This document shows, piece by piece, positions 47,042-59,531 of a stretch of 64,000 nt of DNA. Made by a program: the position numbers and the translations under genes. How positions within the stretch are numbered: the stretch's first letter is position 1; each line of letters starts with the position of its first letter. The notes below the pieces were generated by a model. The model worked only from the letters and a program-made list of their open reading frames with translations, was not told the origin of the DNA and searched no databases. The stretch comes from Leucaena leucocephala. Taxonomy: Eukaryota; Streptophyta; Magnoliopsida; Fabales; Fabaceae. The stretch covers positions 20,443,001 to 20,507,000 of the forward strand of contig CM073558.1 in the NCBI GenBank assembly GCA_037074615.1, in the 5' to 3' direction.

Positions 47042-48647
47042 ATGGCGGAACAACAAGAAGAAGCAAAATCAGGATGCTTCTCTCGCTTCTTTCGTCTCCT
47101 TCTCTGTGCTCATTCCACCAATGCTCCTCCTATCCACCCCTCCGATCACTTCCCTGCTCCCCAAACACTGCCTTCCCTCCCAAACAAGTCTTATCCCGTT
47201 CCTGCTACCCCTGGTGTAGTCGCCAGACTCATGGGCTTAGACTCGCTTCCAAACACCTGCCGGGTCTCCAGCCGGGTCTCACCCGATTCGGTTCCGCGAA
47301 GCAAGTCCGTTAACTTCATCGATTACTTGCTCCAGTTTGATCCCAACAACCAAGAGCAACAAGGAAGCCATCATCGCCGAGTCAGAACGTCGTCGTTTCG
47401 TGAGGTTCCGGTGTTATCGTCGTCTTCCGCGAGGTCGCTGTCGTTTCAGCCTGAGAAGAATGGCGACGTCGTGGTTTTCTTGTGGGACGATGTCGACGCT
47501 GCTGCGCGAGGATCGAGGCCTAGAGAAGCCCTACAGAGCTCGAAGAAACAGGAAGTACTGGGCTTAAAAGAATCCAAGAAACAGAGGAAGGAGAAGAATG
47601 AAGGCACGAAGAAGAAGAAGAAGATTTCGAAGCTGAAGAACGAGCCTAGAAGAAGAGTCTCTGTTTCGAGCCCGAGAATGAGGAATGAAGAGTTTGTTGA
47701 AACCAGATTCAGGAAGAAGACGACGTCGAAGAAGATGCTGAATGAGAGATGCTCTGAAAATCTCAGTCCTATTTCAGTTGTAGACGTAGGTGATGACGAA
47801 GACTTTCCGTCGCAAAAGAGAACGAACTTTACAGGTTTGATCTCTGAATTCATAATGCTACTTTCTTAAAAATACTTATAAAATTAGAATGATAATGATT
47901 TTGGAAAATAATGTTATTATCGCATTTTGTAAAATTTAATATTCATTTCAAAAAAATTATTACTATTATATTTTAAATTTTTGCAATTTTATTTCTATAT
48001 ATTGAAAGAATTCATTAGTATTGCGTCCAAAACCATTCTTATTTATATAAATTAAAAAAATCATAATAGAGTAATTTTATTCCTTTCATATTAATTAATT
48101 AACAATAATGTGGCCCCCTCGCCGCCCCTGTGATGCGTAAAATAAATTTCAGCCATCAATTTTTGTATTAATAATAAAAATAAATTATGCTTAATACTTA
48201 AAAAAAATGATTTAATTATAAAAAAGTGTTTTCAAAATGAAAGAAAAGTCCAGTAATTTATTACCAAAAAAATATTAAATAATGTAATTTAATAGTAGTA
48301 GTGTAAACTACTGGTTAAAACAACATGGTAACTAAGATGATTATGGTATCAAACTTTTTGCAGATGAAACAAAGGGAATGGCCTCCAAGTCAAGGAGAGA
48401 ATCTTCAGCAGGGAGAGGAATTAGTAAAAGCAATCATAAAAGTGAAACAAAAGAGGAATGCCCAGAATTAATAATGGCAATGCTTCGCAAATTAACAGAA
48501 AACGATGTTCAGCAAATGTTTGGTTGCGGGGTTGGTCGGAATAAGGGCGTGTTTGGAAGTGAGGATTGTTTCGAGGAAATTTCTTTGCTTCTTGAGCATA
48601 AAATCTTGGACCTCTTGCTGCGTGAGGTCGTCCATGAACTTTTTTAA
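47042..48647 (+). CDS. DUF3741/TRM-like protein (VARLMGL motif)
   Basis: Exons 47042-47834 and 48364-48647 (phase 1, GT-AG) give 358 residues. The conserved VARLMGLDSLP motif at 60-70 is the DUF3741 signature, found in LONGIFOLIA/TRM proteins that recruit TON1 to cortical microtubules. SKSVNFIDYLLQFD follows. The middle is Lys/Arg/Ser-rich (KKKKKISKLKNEPRRR) and probably disordered, as usual in the family. The C-terminus ends EEISLLLEHKILDLLLREVVHELF, similar to the end of the DUF4378 region. At 358 residues it is much shorter than LONGIFOLIA-type members, so it belongs to a short subgroup or is reduced. Function beyond this is not visible. Confidence 0.85.
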
Positions 48648-50082
48648 CGCTCTGATTAGGAGAATTTTTGTCTTCATGACCTTTCTTGTGTATATTATTA
48701 ATAGGTCCTTTAACTATATATATTTCCCCTCTTCCACGTTTACTTATCCTATAGGCCCACTAGTGAGACCTTTTTACATGGAGGCTGGATTTAATTTAAT
48801 ATTAAAAATTAATCTCTTATGTCTTAAATAAAAAAAATAAAATAAGAGACGACATGTACTCATAAACATATTCTTGGGGAATCTTTTGATATGGAGATTG
48901 TGTTTAGTAAAAAAAAAATCATAATTTAACAAATTAATATTTATATTTAAAATCTTACTAAAAGAAATAGATATATTGCATAATAAGAGGAAGAAGATAA
49001 TATTTTTTTTTCAATTAAAATTGGTAAAACTCTTGTGTGATTTCGATAAACTGCAATGAAGTATGTGTGGGGTTTGACAAAGATGTTAAAAGCAGAATTG
49101 CCAGAAAAGGGTTCAGAATTAAATCGGCACAAGGCCGATGATGGATGTTCACACTCATCCCAAATGATAATCTTAATCACACTCATCAGTCATCCCTGTG
49201 ATGAACTTTTTTTATCCCATTTTTAAATTTTAAGTTAATATAAAATTTTGTCTATTAAATTTTAGTTATTCAAATTTTAAACTATTTATTATTATGTAAA
49301 TTTTATTCTCATTATGATATATTATATAAAATTAAAATTAAAAAATTATTAAATTTTAAAGTAGAGTTAATAAAATTTAAATTATATTTTAATTTTGATA
49401 AAATATATTTAAAATAATTTATAAATATAATTAGACGAGAAATTGTTTTCCATTGATAAAGATTCAGGAAAGATCTATATACTGTGAAACGGAGTGTGTG
49501 TGTGTGTATATATATATATTTTTGACTAAAAGTAACTTAATTTCTAGATTTATTGACTCGATTAACTTAAATTAGGCATATCATAACAATAAAAATATAT
49601 TTTATGTAAATTTGAATAATTTTTTTATTTGTAAATGTAACTGGATTTGACCGAGTCAACGTGATATTTGTCTATTGGATTTAGATCCACCAGAACACAG
49701 ACATGTGGAGTTTGATACATGGGGCCATTACACAAGCCATAGGCTTGACCATAACTTGGAGTTTGACCTTGATAAAAGATTGGGTTTGCATTTTACAGTT
49801 CATCCATTTGATTAATTGGGTTAGGTTTGGCCCGATTTTATAGCTTCAAAAACTAGATATTCTGGATCACTTTGTTTTCATTAAATTCACATAACAAAAA
49901 AAAAATCAAATTATCAATTATTGCTATTGTCAATCATCAAACTTGTTATCCTCGTCGGCTACAACTTCTCCTTCTCTCTTGTTTTCATATGATCATTATT
50001 CATTAATACGCCTCCTTAAGAGTTAGTTAGAATAGAATACGTACATTCATTCACTGTAAATATAAAACATAAATATATTTTA

Positions 50083-50500
50083 TTCTTTTATATATAAAAA
50101 ATTTTAAGTAAATTAGATATTGGCATAAGTAATTAGGGTTATAATATGTCTCTACACTTAAAAAAAATTTATAGATATTTATAGATCGCCTACTAAAAAA
50201 ATATTTATTTTGAGAGTATGATTTTAACTCAGTTTTATAGGTTATAAGTCACATCTTAACAATTTGACTAACCTTTGTTGATAATTTTATATTTTTATAT
50301 ACAAAAGAAGTTTATATAAGTTAGATCTCGATAGAAGTCATTAAGATTAGGACATATCTTTATACTCAAAGAGTTTATTAGTACTTATAGATTACATACT
50401 CAAAATATCCTTACTTTGAGAATAGGATTTTAACTCATAGTTTTATAAGTTAAAAGTCATACTCTTAACGAGTAGACTAACTTCTGTTGATCATTTTATT
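50083..50500 (+). repeat. Two-unit direct repeat of about 205 bp
   Basis: Unit 1 (about 50083-50285) and unit 2 (about 50290-50495) share, in order, AGTAAATTAGAT/AAGTTAGATCT, AGGGTTATAATATGTCT/AGATTAGGACATATCT, ATTTTAACTCAGTTTTATAGG/ATTTTAACTCATAGTTTTATAAG and TTGACTAACCTTTGTTGAT/TAGACTAACTTCTGTTGAT. They are diverged and non-coding. Confidence 0.65.
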
Positions 50501-51596
50501 TTTAAACATCATTTACTCGAACTAATTTATTTTATTTTAAAATTAATATATAATTTAATGTTATAATAGGTATTTTAAAGCTATATTGTTAAAATTAAAT
50601 AATTTATTTAAATTTATTAATATATCTAAATTAGTTAAGTATTTATTAAATAAAGACTGGGTCATATTATTAATTTTAAATATGAAATAGATATAAGGAT
50701 TAAAAAAATATTTATCTAAAGATACTTAGAATCATCCATTAACAAGTCCTCACAAGATCAACAAGACATAAAGCTACTCCAAGGGTATGGTATCTAATAC
50801 AATAACATCGTATTGGATATAAATTAAACTCTCACAATACTTATTTAAATCCTTGAATAATTATTATGGTTATAATATTTTATCATAATTAATCAAGTAA
50901 AAGTCCAGGAAGAGTTATGGTAGTTGTAGGCCGTTGGAGGAACTTTGTCCCTTCCAGGTCCTATACACCCTCCTTTATGACTTAATTTCATCTTTAATAA
51001 AGGCAAACATAATGGTCCACATAATTGTCTTCATTCAACGCTGTTATTTGTTAACATCATTTTAGCCCAATCATATCATGTATTCTTTTTATGAGGCAAC
51101 AAATAAAAAAAAATCATCAGTTATTATTTATAATATCAAATCATATACTTAATAATACAATAAATCAATAATGATGTTCAATAATGCCTTCTTTCAACTT
51201 GCTCATTACTGGCCATTTTTTAAAAAAAGTAAATATAAAAAAAGGAAAAAATTGCTTACTAAATATGTTTTGGACCATATATAGTCGTCCTATGTAATAA
51301 TTAAATTAGTGCTAGTAAACTTACCAACAAAGTATTTTGTCGTTTAAAGGGAAAAAAATTATGAAATCATCCCAATAAATTTTTAAAATCTTGATATTAT
51401 TGTTTACAATTTCAAGTCCTTATTATGAAAAATATATACTCATTCTTTTTCTTTTTTTATCAATTTTTTTTATAGATTAATAAAATTAAATAAATTATTT
51501 AATTATAATTAAATATAATTCTTCAAGACGAATTCATATTATATAATTTTTAATTTATTTAAATTAGTCAACATATTCTTATATTATAATTAATTA

Positions 51597-51880
51597 CTTC
51601 TTCCAATTTTAAATATAAGAGTTAGATAAGGAATATATTTTGATCTTAATTATAAGATTACAATCTATTTTATCTTTTAAGATTATAATTTTTTCTCAAA
51701 GTATCTTTATGTAATTGCACATGTTAAGGGGATTTTATTAATAGTGGTTTAAATGCACATAATTAAATGAGATATTTTAGAAAAACTATAACATAATTAT
51801 TATGAATAAATCATTTAACTAACTTCCTTAATCTACCTAAATTTATCAAGTAGATATTATATTAAAAAATAAATATAATA
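51597..51880. mobile_element. Stowaway-like MITE, older copy
   Basis: It starts after TA with CTTCTTCCAATTTTAAATATAAG. It shares an interior with 13603-13869 (CACATGTTAAGGGGATTTT, TTTTAGAAAAAC, CTTCCTTAATCTACCTAAAT). The right end is degraded. Confidence 0.6.
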
Positions 51881-52224
51881 ATTTAATTAATTTTTTTAAT
51901 ATATCTAAAAAATTAATTAATTATTATATTAGATATTGAAATTAGTAGGTAATAAAATAATGTTTTACATGCACTTTTTCATGAGATGGCTCCTCATGTA
52001 ATGGATACACATAACCAGATTTTCATAAATCCATGTCAAATCTGAATCCAAGTATCAGATTATTTATCAATCACTTATTCTTCCTTAAGTGAATGATTAA
52101 TTTTGGCCCTTTTCTTATTTTTGGCATGTACCTGAAAATTCTAATTTGTTTACAATCTCTCCTTTATTCACTTGAATTTAGAGGACGCGGTTCTAAGGCA
52201 CGATGCAATTAAACTACTACCTTT

Positions 52225-52452
52225 TCTTCTATTTTTTAATATAAAATTTATTTAATTTATTTAAATAAATTTTAAAAAATAATTAATTAATTATAACTAA
52301 TATTATAATTATTTGATTAATTAATATAGATTAATGAGTATATGATATAAATTAACTTTGATGAATTAAATTTAGTTATAATTAACTAATTTATTTGGCA
52401 TCCTTAATTTATAAAAAAAAATCAATTAAATCATATATTAAGAAATTAAGAG
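52225..52452. mobile_element. Stowaway-like MITE remnant
   Basis: Shares TAATTATAACTAATATTATAA, GATTAATGAGTATATGATATA and TTTATTTGGCATCCTTAATTT with the MITEs at 10601 and 10857. Ends are approximate. Confidence 0.55.
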
Positions 52453-53408
52453 AATGTTGAAAATTAAATAGATTATTGAAGCATTTGAGAGAGTAGTTTA
52501 AATATTAGTAGTATAATTGTAGTTAGATTGGTCAACTCAATCATGATTAACTTCCAATTAAATAAAATATTTATATATAAACTATAGATAATCTAATAAA
52601 TTAGAGCCACTAAAGTACAAATCAGACCATACCCCTATTTCTTTCAAACTTAAAACAACATCGTTTGAAATTTAGCAGAGAGGAAAAAAATTAAAATCAA
52701 TTTAGTCGATATAGGATATATGATATTTTGCATTAAAATATAGTTTGATTTACTGATCATTTATCGACCCCACTGGTCTGCTCAATATTTTTTTAAGATT
52801 GAATCCAATTAACACTAATCAAAAGCCATCTGCAAAGGAAGCCATATCTAAGAAACATGTATATATATATATATTCCTTTTGGATGTGTAATAAAAAAGT
52901 GAAAGTAGAAGCACTTTCGGTAAAGCGATCATTGAAGCAAATGGTCCATCAACCTCAAAACGTTGCTTCTGAATGGAATAGACATTATGATGATGATGAT
53001 GATGAGCATTATCTTCTTAAGTGTTAGGTAATTACTATTAATTAACTTAATTAATTATATTCTCTGCTCTTTCCCATTATTTATCTTTCTTTCTATATAT
53101 ATATATATATATTATTCTACACCTACTACCAGAAGCAACTCTTGGTCTGTACCATGCCCTCCATGATCAAATCAAAGAGTTGCATTATAAAATTCATAAT
53201 TGTGATTTGATAGTGCCAGATAATAAAATAATAAATAATCAGAAAAAAATTTCAAACCTCTGACTTTTCTGAAGAAATTGCCCAGGTGTGGGCAACGCAG
53301 AACATTTCATATATGCATATTCCATCGTCTTTAAATTGATATAAATTTCCATATAAGACATATAAATTGCACTGGTATATTACATATTAAATTAATATAT
53401 ATTACAAA

Positions 53409-54113
53409 GGAATACTTAGGTTCAGTCTCTTATATCCAGTGTGTCCAGTAGTCAATTGCATTCGGCCACGTATCTTATTTTGCCCATCAGCATTTAGGAT
53501 TTAGCCCCCACATGCAACCCCTTTAAACCACCGTCACTGGGTGGGGAAGTCTGAAAAAGCGTTCCTAAAAAGAATTAAAGAAGGCTCTAGGGCGTTATTT
53601 GATTTGCGATCGGGCAGGGGGACGTGACGGTAGTATGATCGGCGAGCAAACAAACAATGGGTTTCGACGGTGATTTGGCCAAGAAAGGGACATGAACCCA
53701 GAAAACAGTGAAACCATTGTAAGCCAAGAGGAAGAGAAGAAGAGGAGGGCAGAGGAATATAGCAAGCAGGGATCTTTTCAAGTCCTGAACTTGGTGAAGA
53801 AGAAGAAGAAGAAGAAGGAAGGGGAAGTGAAATTTCGACGGTGGTTTCGTGGTGCTTCCAGTCATGGCCTTTGGTTTAAACAGGAGAAGAAGATGATTCA
53901 AGAAGTTCGAACTTTTGATTTTTGAAAGCACTTGCAGAGAAAGTAGGAGTGCATTTTAATGGCGGAAGCAACAAAAAGGATCACAAAGCACAGTGCAAGT
54001 GGTTTAAGGGGATAGTGGCGGTTAAATGCTGATGGGTCAAATAAGACACGTGGCAAGATATAACTGGACTACTAGACATAGAGGATATAAGAGACGGGAC
54101 CTAACTATTCTCC
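53409..54113. mobile_element. Element with about 130-bp terminal inverted repeats and an internal cargo
   Basis: The left arm (53409-53540) and the inverted right arm (53991-54113) share GTCTCTTATATCC, CCAGTAGTC/CTAGTAGTC, GCCACGTATCTTATTT/GCCACGTGTCTTATTT, CCCATCAGCATTTA and CCTTTAAACCAC/CCTTAAACCAC in the same order, by eye about 75-80% identical. The core (about 53541-53990) is clearly less AT-rich than its surroundings and carries open frames on both strands (77 codons + at 53692-53925; 114 codons - at 53587-53931). Neither frame is recognised. Long inverted repeats around gene-like DNA suggest a MULE or Pack-MULE. A clear 9-bp target duplication was not found. Confidence 0.6.
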
Positions 54114-54436
54114 GTATTTTAATTAAAAACCTAATTAATAGTAAAAATAAAAGATATACATTAATTACATGAAGAATGAATGCCGTTTATTCATTTGGCC
54201 AAGAAAATCATATGGTATACAGTACAGTATACACTTATTATTTTTATTGAGAAAATATTTCTTATTTCAAATTTGGATTCTTGTAAAAAAAATATCACGT
54301 GAAGTGAAAAATAAAATATAATGTATGTGACCCACGCACTTCATATGATATATATTTTTTATCTGGTAGAATTAGAAACACTTCATATTTAGTATTTATA
54401 ATATAATCAAATATATATATATGTTTCTCTCTCAGA

Positions 54437-54480
<44 letters not shown>

Positions 54481-55310
54481 GCAAAAACCTGCCATGTGAA
54501 TGATCCCTTCAACAATGATTCAATTCTGCTCTTTGAATCATTGGCTTTTGAATAAAACAAAACGTAAGTCGAATAATTAATATGGGAAAAGGCATTTCTG
54601 CTATTATATTAAAATAAAAGTTAAATTACATAAAACTTTTATAAATATAGAATAATGTACAAATAACCTCTTTAATCTTTAACCTTTTAAAACTTAATAA
54701 CTCCCATTATTTTTTAAGTCTATACAAATGATCATAAATTATCAATTTCATACTTTTTTTTAAAAAAAAATTATCCATATAACCTCCCAAATTTTGAGTT
54801 ATATGCAGATAAGAGTTTTTTTTACAGATAAATAATAAACAAAACTAACAACATGAAGAGTTATTTGTATAAATATAAAAATTTAGAGAGGTTTAAAAAA
54901 TTATTTACATATTACAAAAAACTTTTGGGGAAGTTTTGAATAATTTAGCCTATAATAAATGATATAAAAATAAGAGTTATTTAATAATAATAATAAAATA
55001 AATGTTCCCTGACCTTTTTTTTTAATTTCCTGTCATGCAAAGGAGGCCTAATTAATTACATCCAATTAATTAATAACTCCAAAGAAAAATAAAAAAGGAG
55101 AGAAATTAAAGCTTATCTCTAAATTTGCCTGTACTAATTTAATAAAATTGCCACATTGAGCAAGACAGAATAATAATGAAGGGACCTGAAAAAAAAATGA
55201 TTAGCTAATGAAAGGTTAGATATATTTGAAGAATAAATTAAAGGATATTTCTAGAGAATTAACTAACTAATTGATTTAATTATGCAAAATAAAAATATAA
55301 TTATAATTAA
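54114..55310. other. AT-rich region downstream of the GT-3 gene
   Basis: No gene is seen. It includes an (AT)n microsatellite (about 54439-54479). The portion adjoining 55310 is the likely 3' UTR of the minus-strand trihelix gene. Confidence 0.5.
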
Positions 55311-57288
55311 TTAACTACATAGCTTGTTAAGAAGAGCGGTGATTAAAGCGTCTCTTCTTTCAGCCCTAGCTTCTTCTCTAATCCTTCTCGCTTCTTCTCT
55401 CTCTCTCAATCTCTGCTCCATCATCATCCTCTCATTCTCCAGAGCTTCCATGGCTTGCCTCCATTCCATCTCCTTCATTCGTCTCTCTTTCTCCATCGCT
55501 TCAAAAGCTTCCATCCACTGTGTCTCTAACTGAATCTGTTGTCTCATGAACTCTTCCAGAATCTCCTTAAACTTGTTACCACTACTGTAACTTTTGCTTC
55601 TTTTCATCTTCTTCCTCGAGCTTCTCTCTCCCTGATGATGATCATTGCTTATCTCTTCGTTGTCCTCTTCGTCATCTTCTGACGACAAGTTTGTTGCCGC
55701 CGCCGTTGCCCTCTTCTTCTTCGCTCCTCCTGCTTCCGTCTCCGCCCACAGCATTCTCTGCATCCTCGCTGTGAAAATGGTTTGAAGCTCGTTGTAAAAT
55801 GGGAATTGCTGCCTCACACTTTCTGGCTCCGCCGTTTCACATCCCTAAACATTTCATACAACACAATAAGAGGAAAACAACAAATCTAGCTAGCAACACA
55901 AACACTTGAGAAAACAAGTTCTAGTTGTAATTTTAAAATATTTCAGTAGCTTGTTTGGATTACATAATGATAAACACGTTCACTCAATTGAGACAAAACT
56001 CCTCTCCGTAAAATTATGATTGGAAAATCAGATCCAAACATGTTGATAGTGGTTTGGATTGATGTAGTTTTGATGCTATAATATATAGATAATGAGAATA
56101 TGAGTTCTTTTACGATTTTTATTATGAAAAAATTTGTAAAATATTGAGAAAATAAAAATGTCCATTAAACAATATATGCGACAACTTTTCAATAAAGGTT
56201 AAAGTTGCGTTTGGATCATCTAAGATATGTTCCAATGGCAGATATATCGGGTCATGTCTAACTTGAGAATCAAAAGAGTGTGTGTGTGTTTGTGGTTTTG
56301 ATTTCAAAACATCTGAATCCTTCATTCCAACTCCTTATAATGCCATGGTTACTACAAGCGACTCCATCCACAAGGTTCTCACTAAGGTTTTTTTCAGGCT
56401 AAGTTACTACGAGCTATACTAAAAATCAAATACACGATATGATAAGTTGCAATTGGAAGTATTAGATCTAGCATTAGTACAAAATAAATTTGAGTTAAAA
56501 ACGATTACACTTCAATCGAAATATCCAGTCGTGTCGTGTTAATTAACTACGAAGTGTGTGTATATATATACAGAACTTAGTAGAAATTTAAAACGTTACA
56601 TCATATATATTTAGTGTTACCCAAGCACCAAACAAGTTAGTTAGAAGAAAATCCATGAAAGCCAAAAGCTACATACTTGCTAGAACTTTTCATAAACACA
56701 TATCCTTCAAGAACCAAGCATGATGCTTATATATATATATATAGAAGACAACGTCATGCCGACATCACGCAAACATATCGACACAGTATGATTCTGTCTT
56801 TTAAAGCGCCATCATGTGAATCGCAGCTTTTTAAAAGCAAAAAAAGGGGGGGGGGGATTTCATTGGGATTTGATTTTAGAGAGACATATATGAATCAAGT
56901 AGGGTCGAGAAGGATGAGGACGACGAGGAAGTGGCGGTGGCAGTACCTTGTACCTGGTGACGAGGTTTTTCCACTTGCACTTGCACTGCTCTGGGCTTCG
57001 AAGGTAACCCTTATCGGTCATGGTGTTAGAGATGAGTAGCCATAACTGCTTGTTCCTCTTTGTCTCCATGAAATTCTGATCTAACTCTGCTCGAATCGCC
57101 AGAAACTCCTTCGTCTCTTGCACGCTCCACTGCGGTAACCTGTCGCCGACGACGACACCGCCGCCACCAACATCGACGTTATTCATGGTAATACCAGGCT
57201 GAGCTGGAAGATGATGTTGTTGTTGTTGTGGATGCTGCGGAAGAAGACGATGATGATGATGATGATGATGAAGATGAATCTGATCCAT
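55311..57288 (-). CDS. GT-3B: GT-3-type trihelix transcription factor
   Basis: Exon 1 is 57288-56947 and exon 2 is 55844-55311 on the minus strand (phase 0, GT-AG), giving 291 residues, as in GT-3 proteins (about 290-320). A low-complexity N-terminus has eight consecutive His (6-13) and a Gln-rich run, encoded by a CAT/CAA microsatellite. The trihelix DNA-binding domain covers about 52-116: PQWSVQETKEFLAIRAELDQ, the ETKRNKQLW helix and SPEQCKCKWKNLVTRYKG. The middle has an acidic SSEDDEEDNEE stretch and a basic KKMKRSKS likely nuclear signal. The C-terminus from about 205 is a long Glu/Arg/Met coiled coil for dimerisation. GT-3 factors bind GT elements; GT-3b is a stress-induced activator in other plants. 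GT-3a and GT-3b are not separated with certainty. Confidence 0.93.
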
Positions 57289-57749
57289 TCAATATTGATC
57301 GATTCAAGAAAAGTAGTAGAGCGAGTGATTCTATTGTTGATTCGAATGCGAGCAGCGAGAGAATAATGTTTGAAATTGTGAGGGTTTTTGTTTGTTGTTT
57401 GGGGTGGAGAGAGAGATGAATAAGGAAGGAATTGAAGTGTGAACCGGCAGCTGTGGATTGTGTAAAAGAAGAAAACAACAGGGAGGACGACATAATATTT
57501 TCTTTCTTTTTTTAGGTGTCAAATTCAAGAGCTATTTCTCTATTACCATTATTATTATTATTATTATTATTCCATTCCATTTCATTTCCTTTGATTTCAA
57601 AAAAATGCATATTATTAATTCTTGAAACAATTAACCTAGATTTTATTGTCCATAAAAGATTTAGATTCATTCATTCTTATTTAATTACATAAAAATTATA
57701 ATGATAATTAAATGTATATGTATATAGTAATATAGAGTCTCACTTATTA

Positions 57750-58007
57750 CCCCTCAAATACTAAATATAAGAGTTAATAAAAAATTATTTTAACTTTAAA
57801 TATAATATTTTAATTTATTTTATCTGCAATATTTATGGTTAGTTTTTTCCTAAACACTTCTCGCTAATTGTATGTATTAATGGAGTAATTTTTAATGCTA
57901 GTGATTGAAATAAATATTTAAAAATTTAATATATATTTTTTATATATACTTAATTTAACTAATTTTATTGATTAGTTATCCAATTTTCATATTTAGGATA
58001 GTGGGAG
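57750..58007. mobile_element. Stowaway-like MITE
   Basis: The left end CCCCTCAAATACTAAATATAAG after TA mirrors the right end TTCATATTTAGGATAGTGGGAG. The interior parallels 13603-13869 (TTTATCTGCAATATTTATGG, TTGTATGTATTAATGGAG). The right TA is lost. Confidence 0.6.
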
Positions 58008-58860
58008 TTTTTTATTTCTCAAACTAGCTAGGCGCTATATAACCAAGTATATTATTGCACTATGTATTCTAAATCATTGCAATGGTGCTTTTCTAGATGA
58101 TGGTTTGTGTTGTATAATTATGGACCTATGGACACAATAAAATATATATTTAATAATAAAATAAATATTTCAAGAAAACAATACAAACAAATTAAATAAA
58201 ATGCGTAGCCCAAGACCATACATATATACTCGATATATCCTATAACTATTTTCATAAAAAAAAAAAGCAATTAACTAGTTTCATACAAAATTATGTTTAT
58301 CACATCTTTAATATAAAAATTAATTAAAAATTAATATTAATCTTAAATAAATAAAAATAATTTTTTATATTTATTATTATTTTAAATTATCTCTATTGAT
58401 AATTCTTTAATAATAATCAAGTAAAAAATAGATGATGAGAATTAAAGAAGATGATTATAGTATTTTAGAAAATCTATGATATATTAATTAATTTAATTAA
58501 AATTTTTAATTTAATTAAATTAGTTAAATATATCATATATTAATAAGTTATAAATTTAATGCTAATGCAAATGAATAGTATTAATTTTAAATAAATGAAT
58601 AAAAAATATAAATTTAGAATTAGAATTAGAACATCATATGAGTATTTATAAAAAAATGAAATTAAGTTTTGACGACATAAAAAACACTATTCGTGATGAA
58701 ATAATAATAATAAAAGGAGGAAAATCTCGTTCCACCTGTCGACGCGGAAACTTTATTGGGGGTTGGGTTTGTCTCTCAACTTTTTTGGAGGCATTCCCAT
58801 TGCGTCTACGTGTCGTCACGCTGATGACAAGATATTATTGTATCCTTATCTCACACTCTA

Positions 58861-59531
58861 AGGGCCTTTTTAGATCAACTTAAAAAAAAATCATTAAAAA
58901 AATAATATTTAAGTAGTTTTAAAAAAATTCTGAAAAAAAATTATAAAAAAAAAGATATTCTAAATAAATAAATATTTTAATAGTTATTTTTAGAATAATT
59001 TTTTATATTAATAAATTATTATAATAGGTATGAAATAAAAAATATAAATTAATTATTAACAATGTTCATTATCTCCATGATAAGCAACGACCTATAGTAT
59101 GAGTGACCTATGATGAGCAATGGCAAGAGGTGAGGGATAAGGAATGACCTAAACTTACCGCTTTTTCTCTGACCAATTAAATTTGTGACGGTAACTTGTA
59201 GATGTTATTTGGACAGTGACATGGAGGAGAGTAAGACATTAACACGGAGGAGAGTAAAACATTGACATGGACGCGAAGGAGAAGCAGAGAGAAGAGGAGA
59301 GGAGATAGTGGAAAAAAATAGACAAAATAATAAATGAGTAGTTTATAAACTCTTTTACTAATTTATAAATTATTTCTAATAGCCTGTTCAAAATAATAAT
59401 TTTAAACTATAATTTAGTCTATAATTCTTTTTAAATAAATATAATTATTTATTTTAAATTTTTTCTAAATTAAAATTTAGATTATAAGCCTTTTAAAAAT
59501 CTAAATTTAAGATTATCTAAATAAGCTCGGG
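58861..59531 (-). mobile_element. Tourist-like element, long copy, inverted
   Basis: The left end GGCCTTTTTAGATCAACTT and the inverse of the right end, GAGCTTATTTAGATAATCTT, form imperfect terminal inverted repeats. Inside, in inverted order, are the GAGAGGAGATAG tract and CTCTTTTACTAAT block of the family at 437, 1124 and 36914. At about 670 bp it is the longest copy. Confidence 0.6.

Larger units (their letters stand above)
48648..53404. other. AT-rich intergenic region with tandem and MITE-like repeats
   Basis: No gene is seen. It contains a short (GT)n/(AT)n microsatellite (about 49495-49520), a two-unit direct repeat (50083-50500), Stowaway-like remnants (about 51440-51595, 51597-51880, 52225-52452), and short (AT)n runs near 52860 and 53095. 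Confidence 0.5.

Noticed and set aside
47446..47853. A 135-codon antisense frame over the DUF3741 gene
   Set aside because: It mirrors the Lys/Glu-rich coding region as a Phe/Ser-rich shadow; the plus strand has VARLMGL.
57179..57528. Minus-strand frames rich in Ser upstream of or overlapping the GT-3 start
   Set aside because: They translate the 5' UTR and the CAT repeat in the wrong frame.
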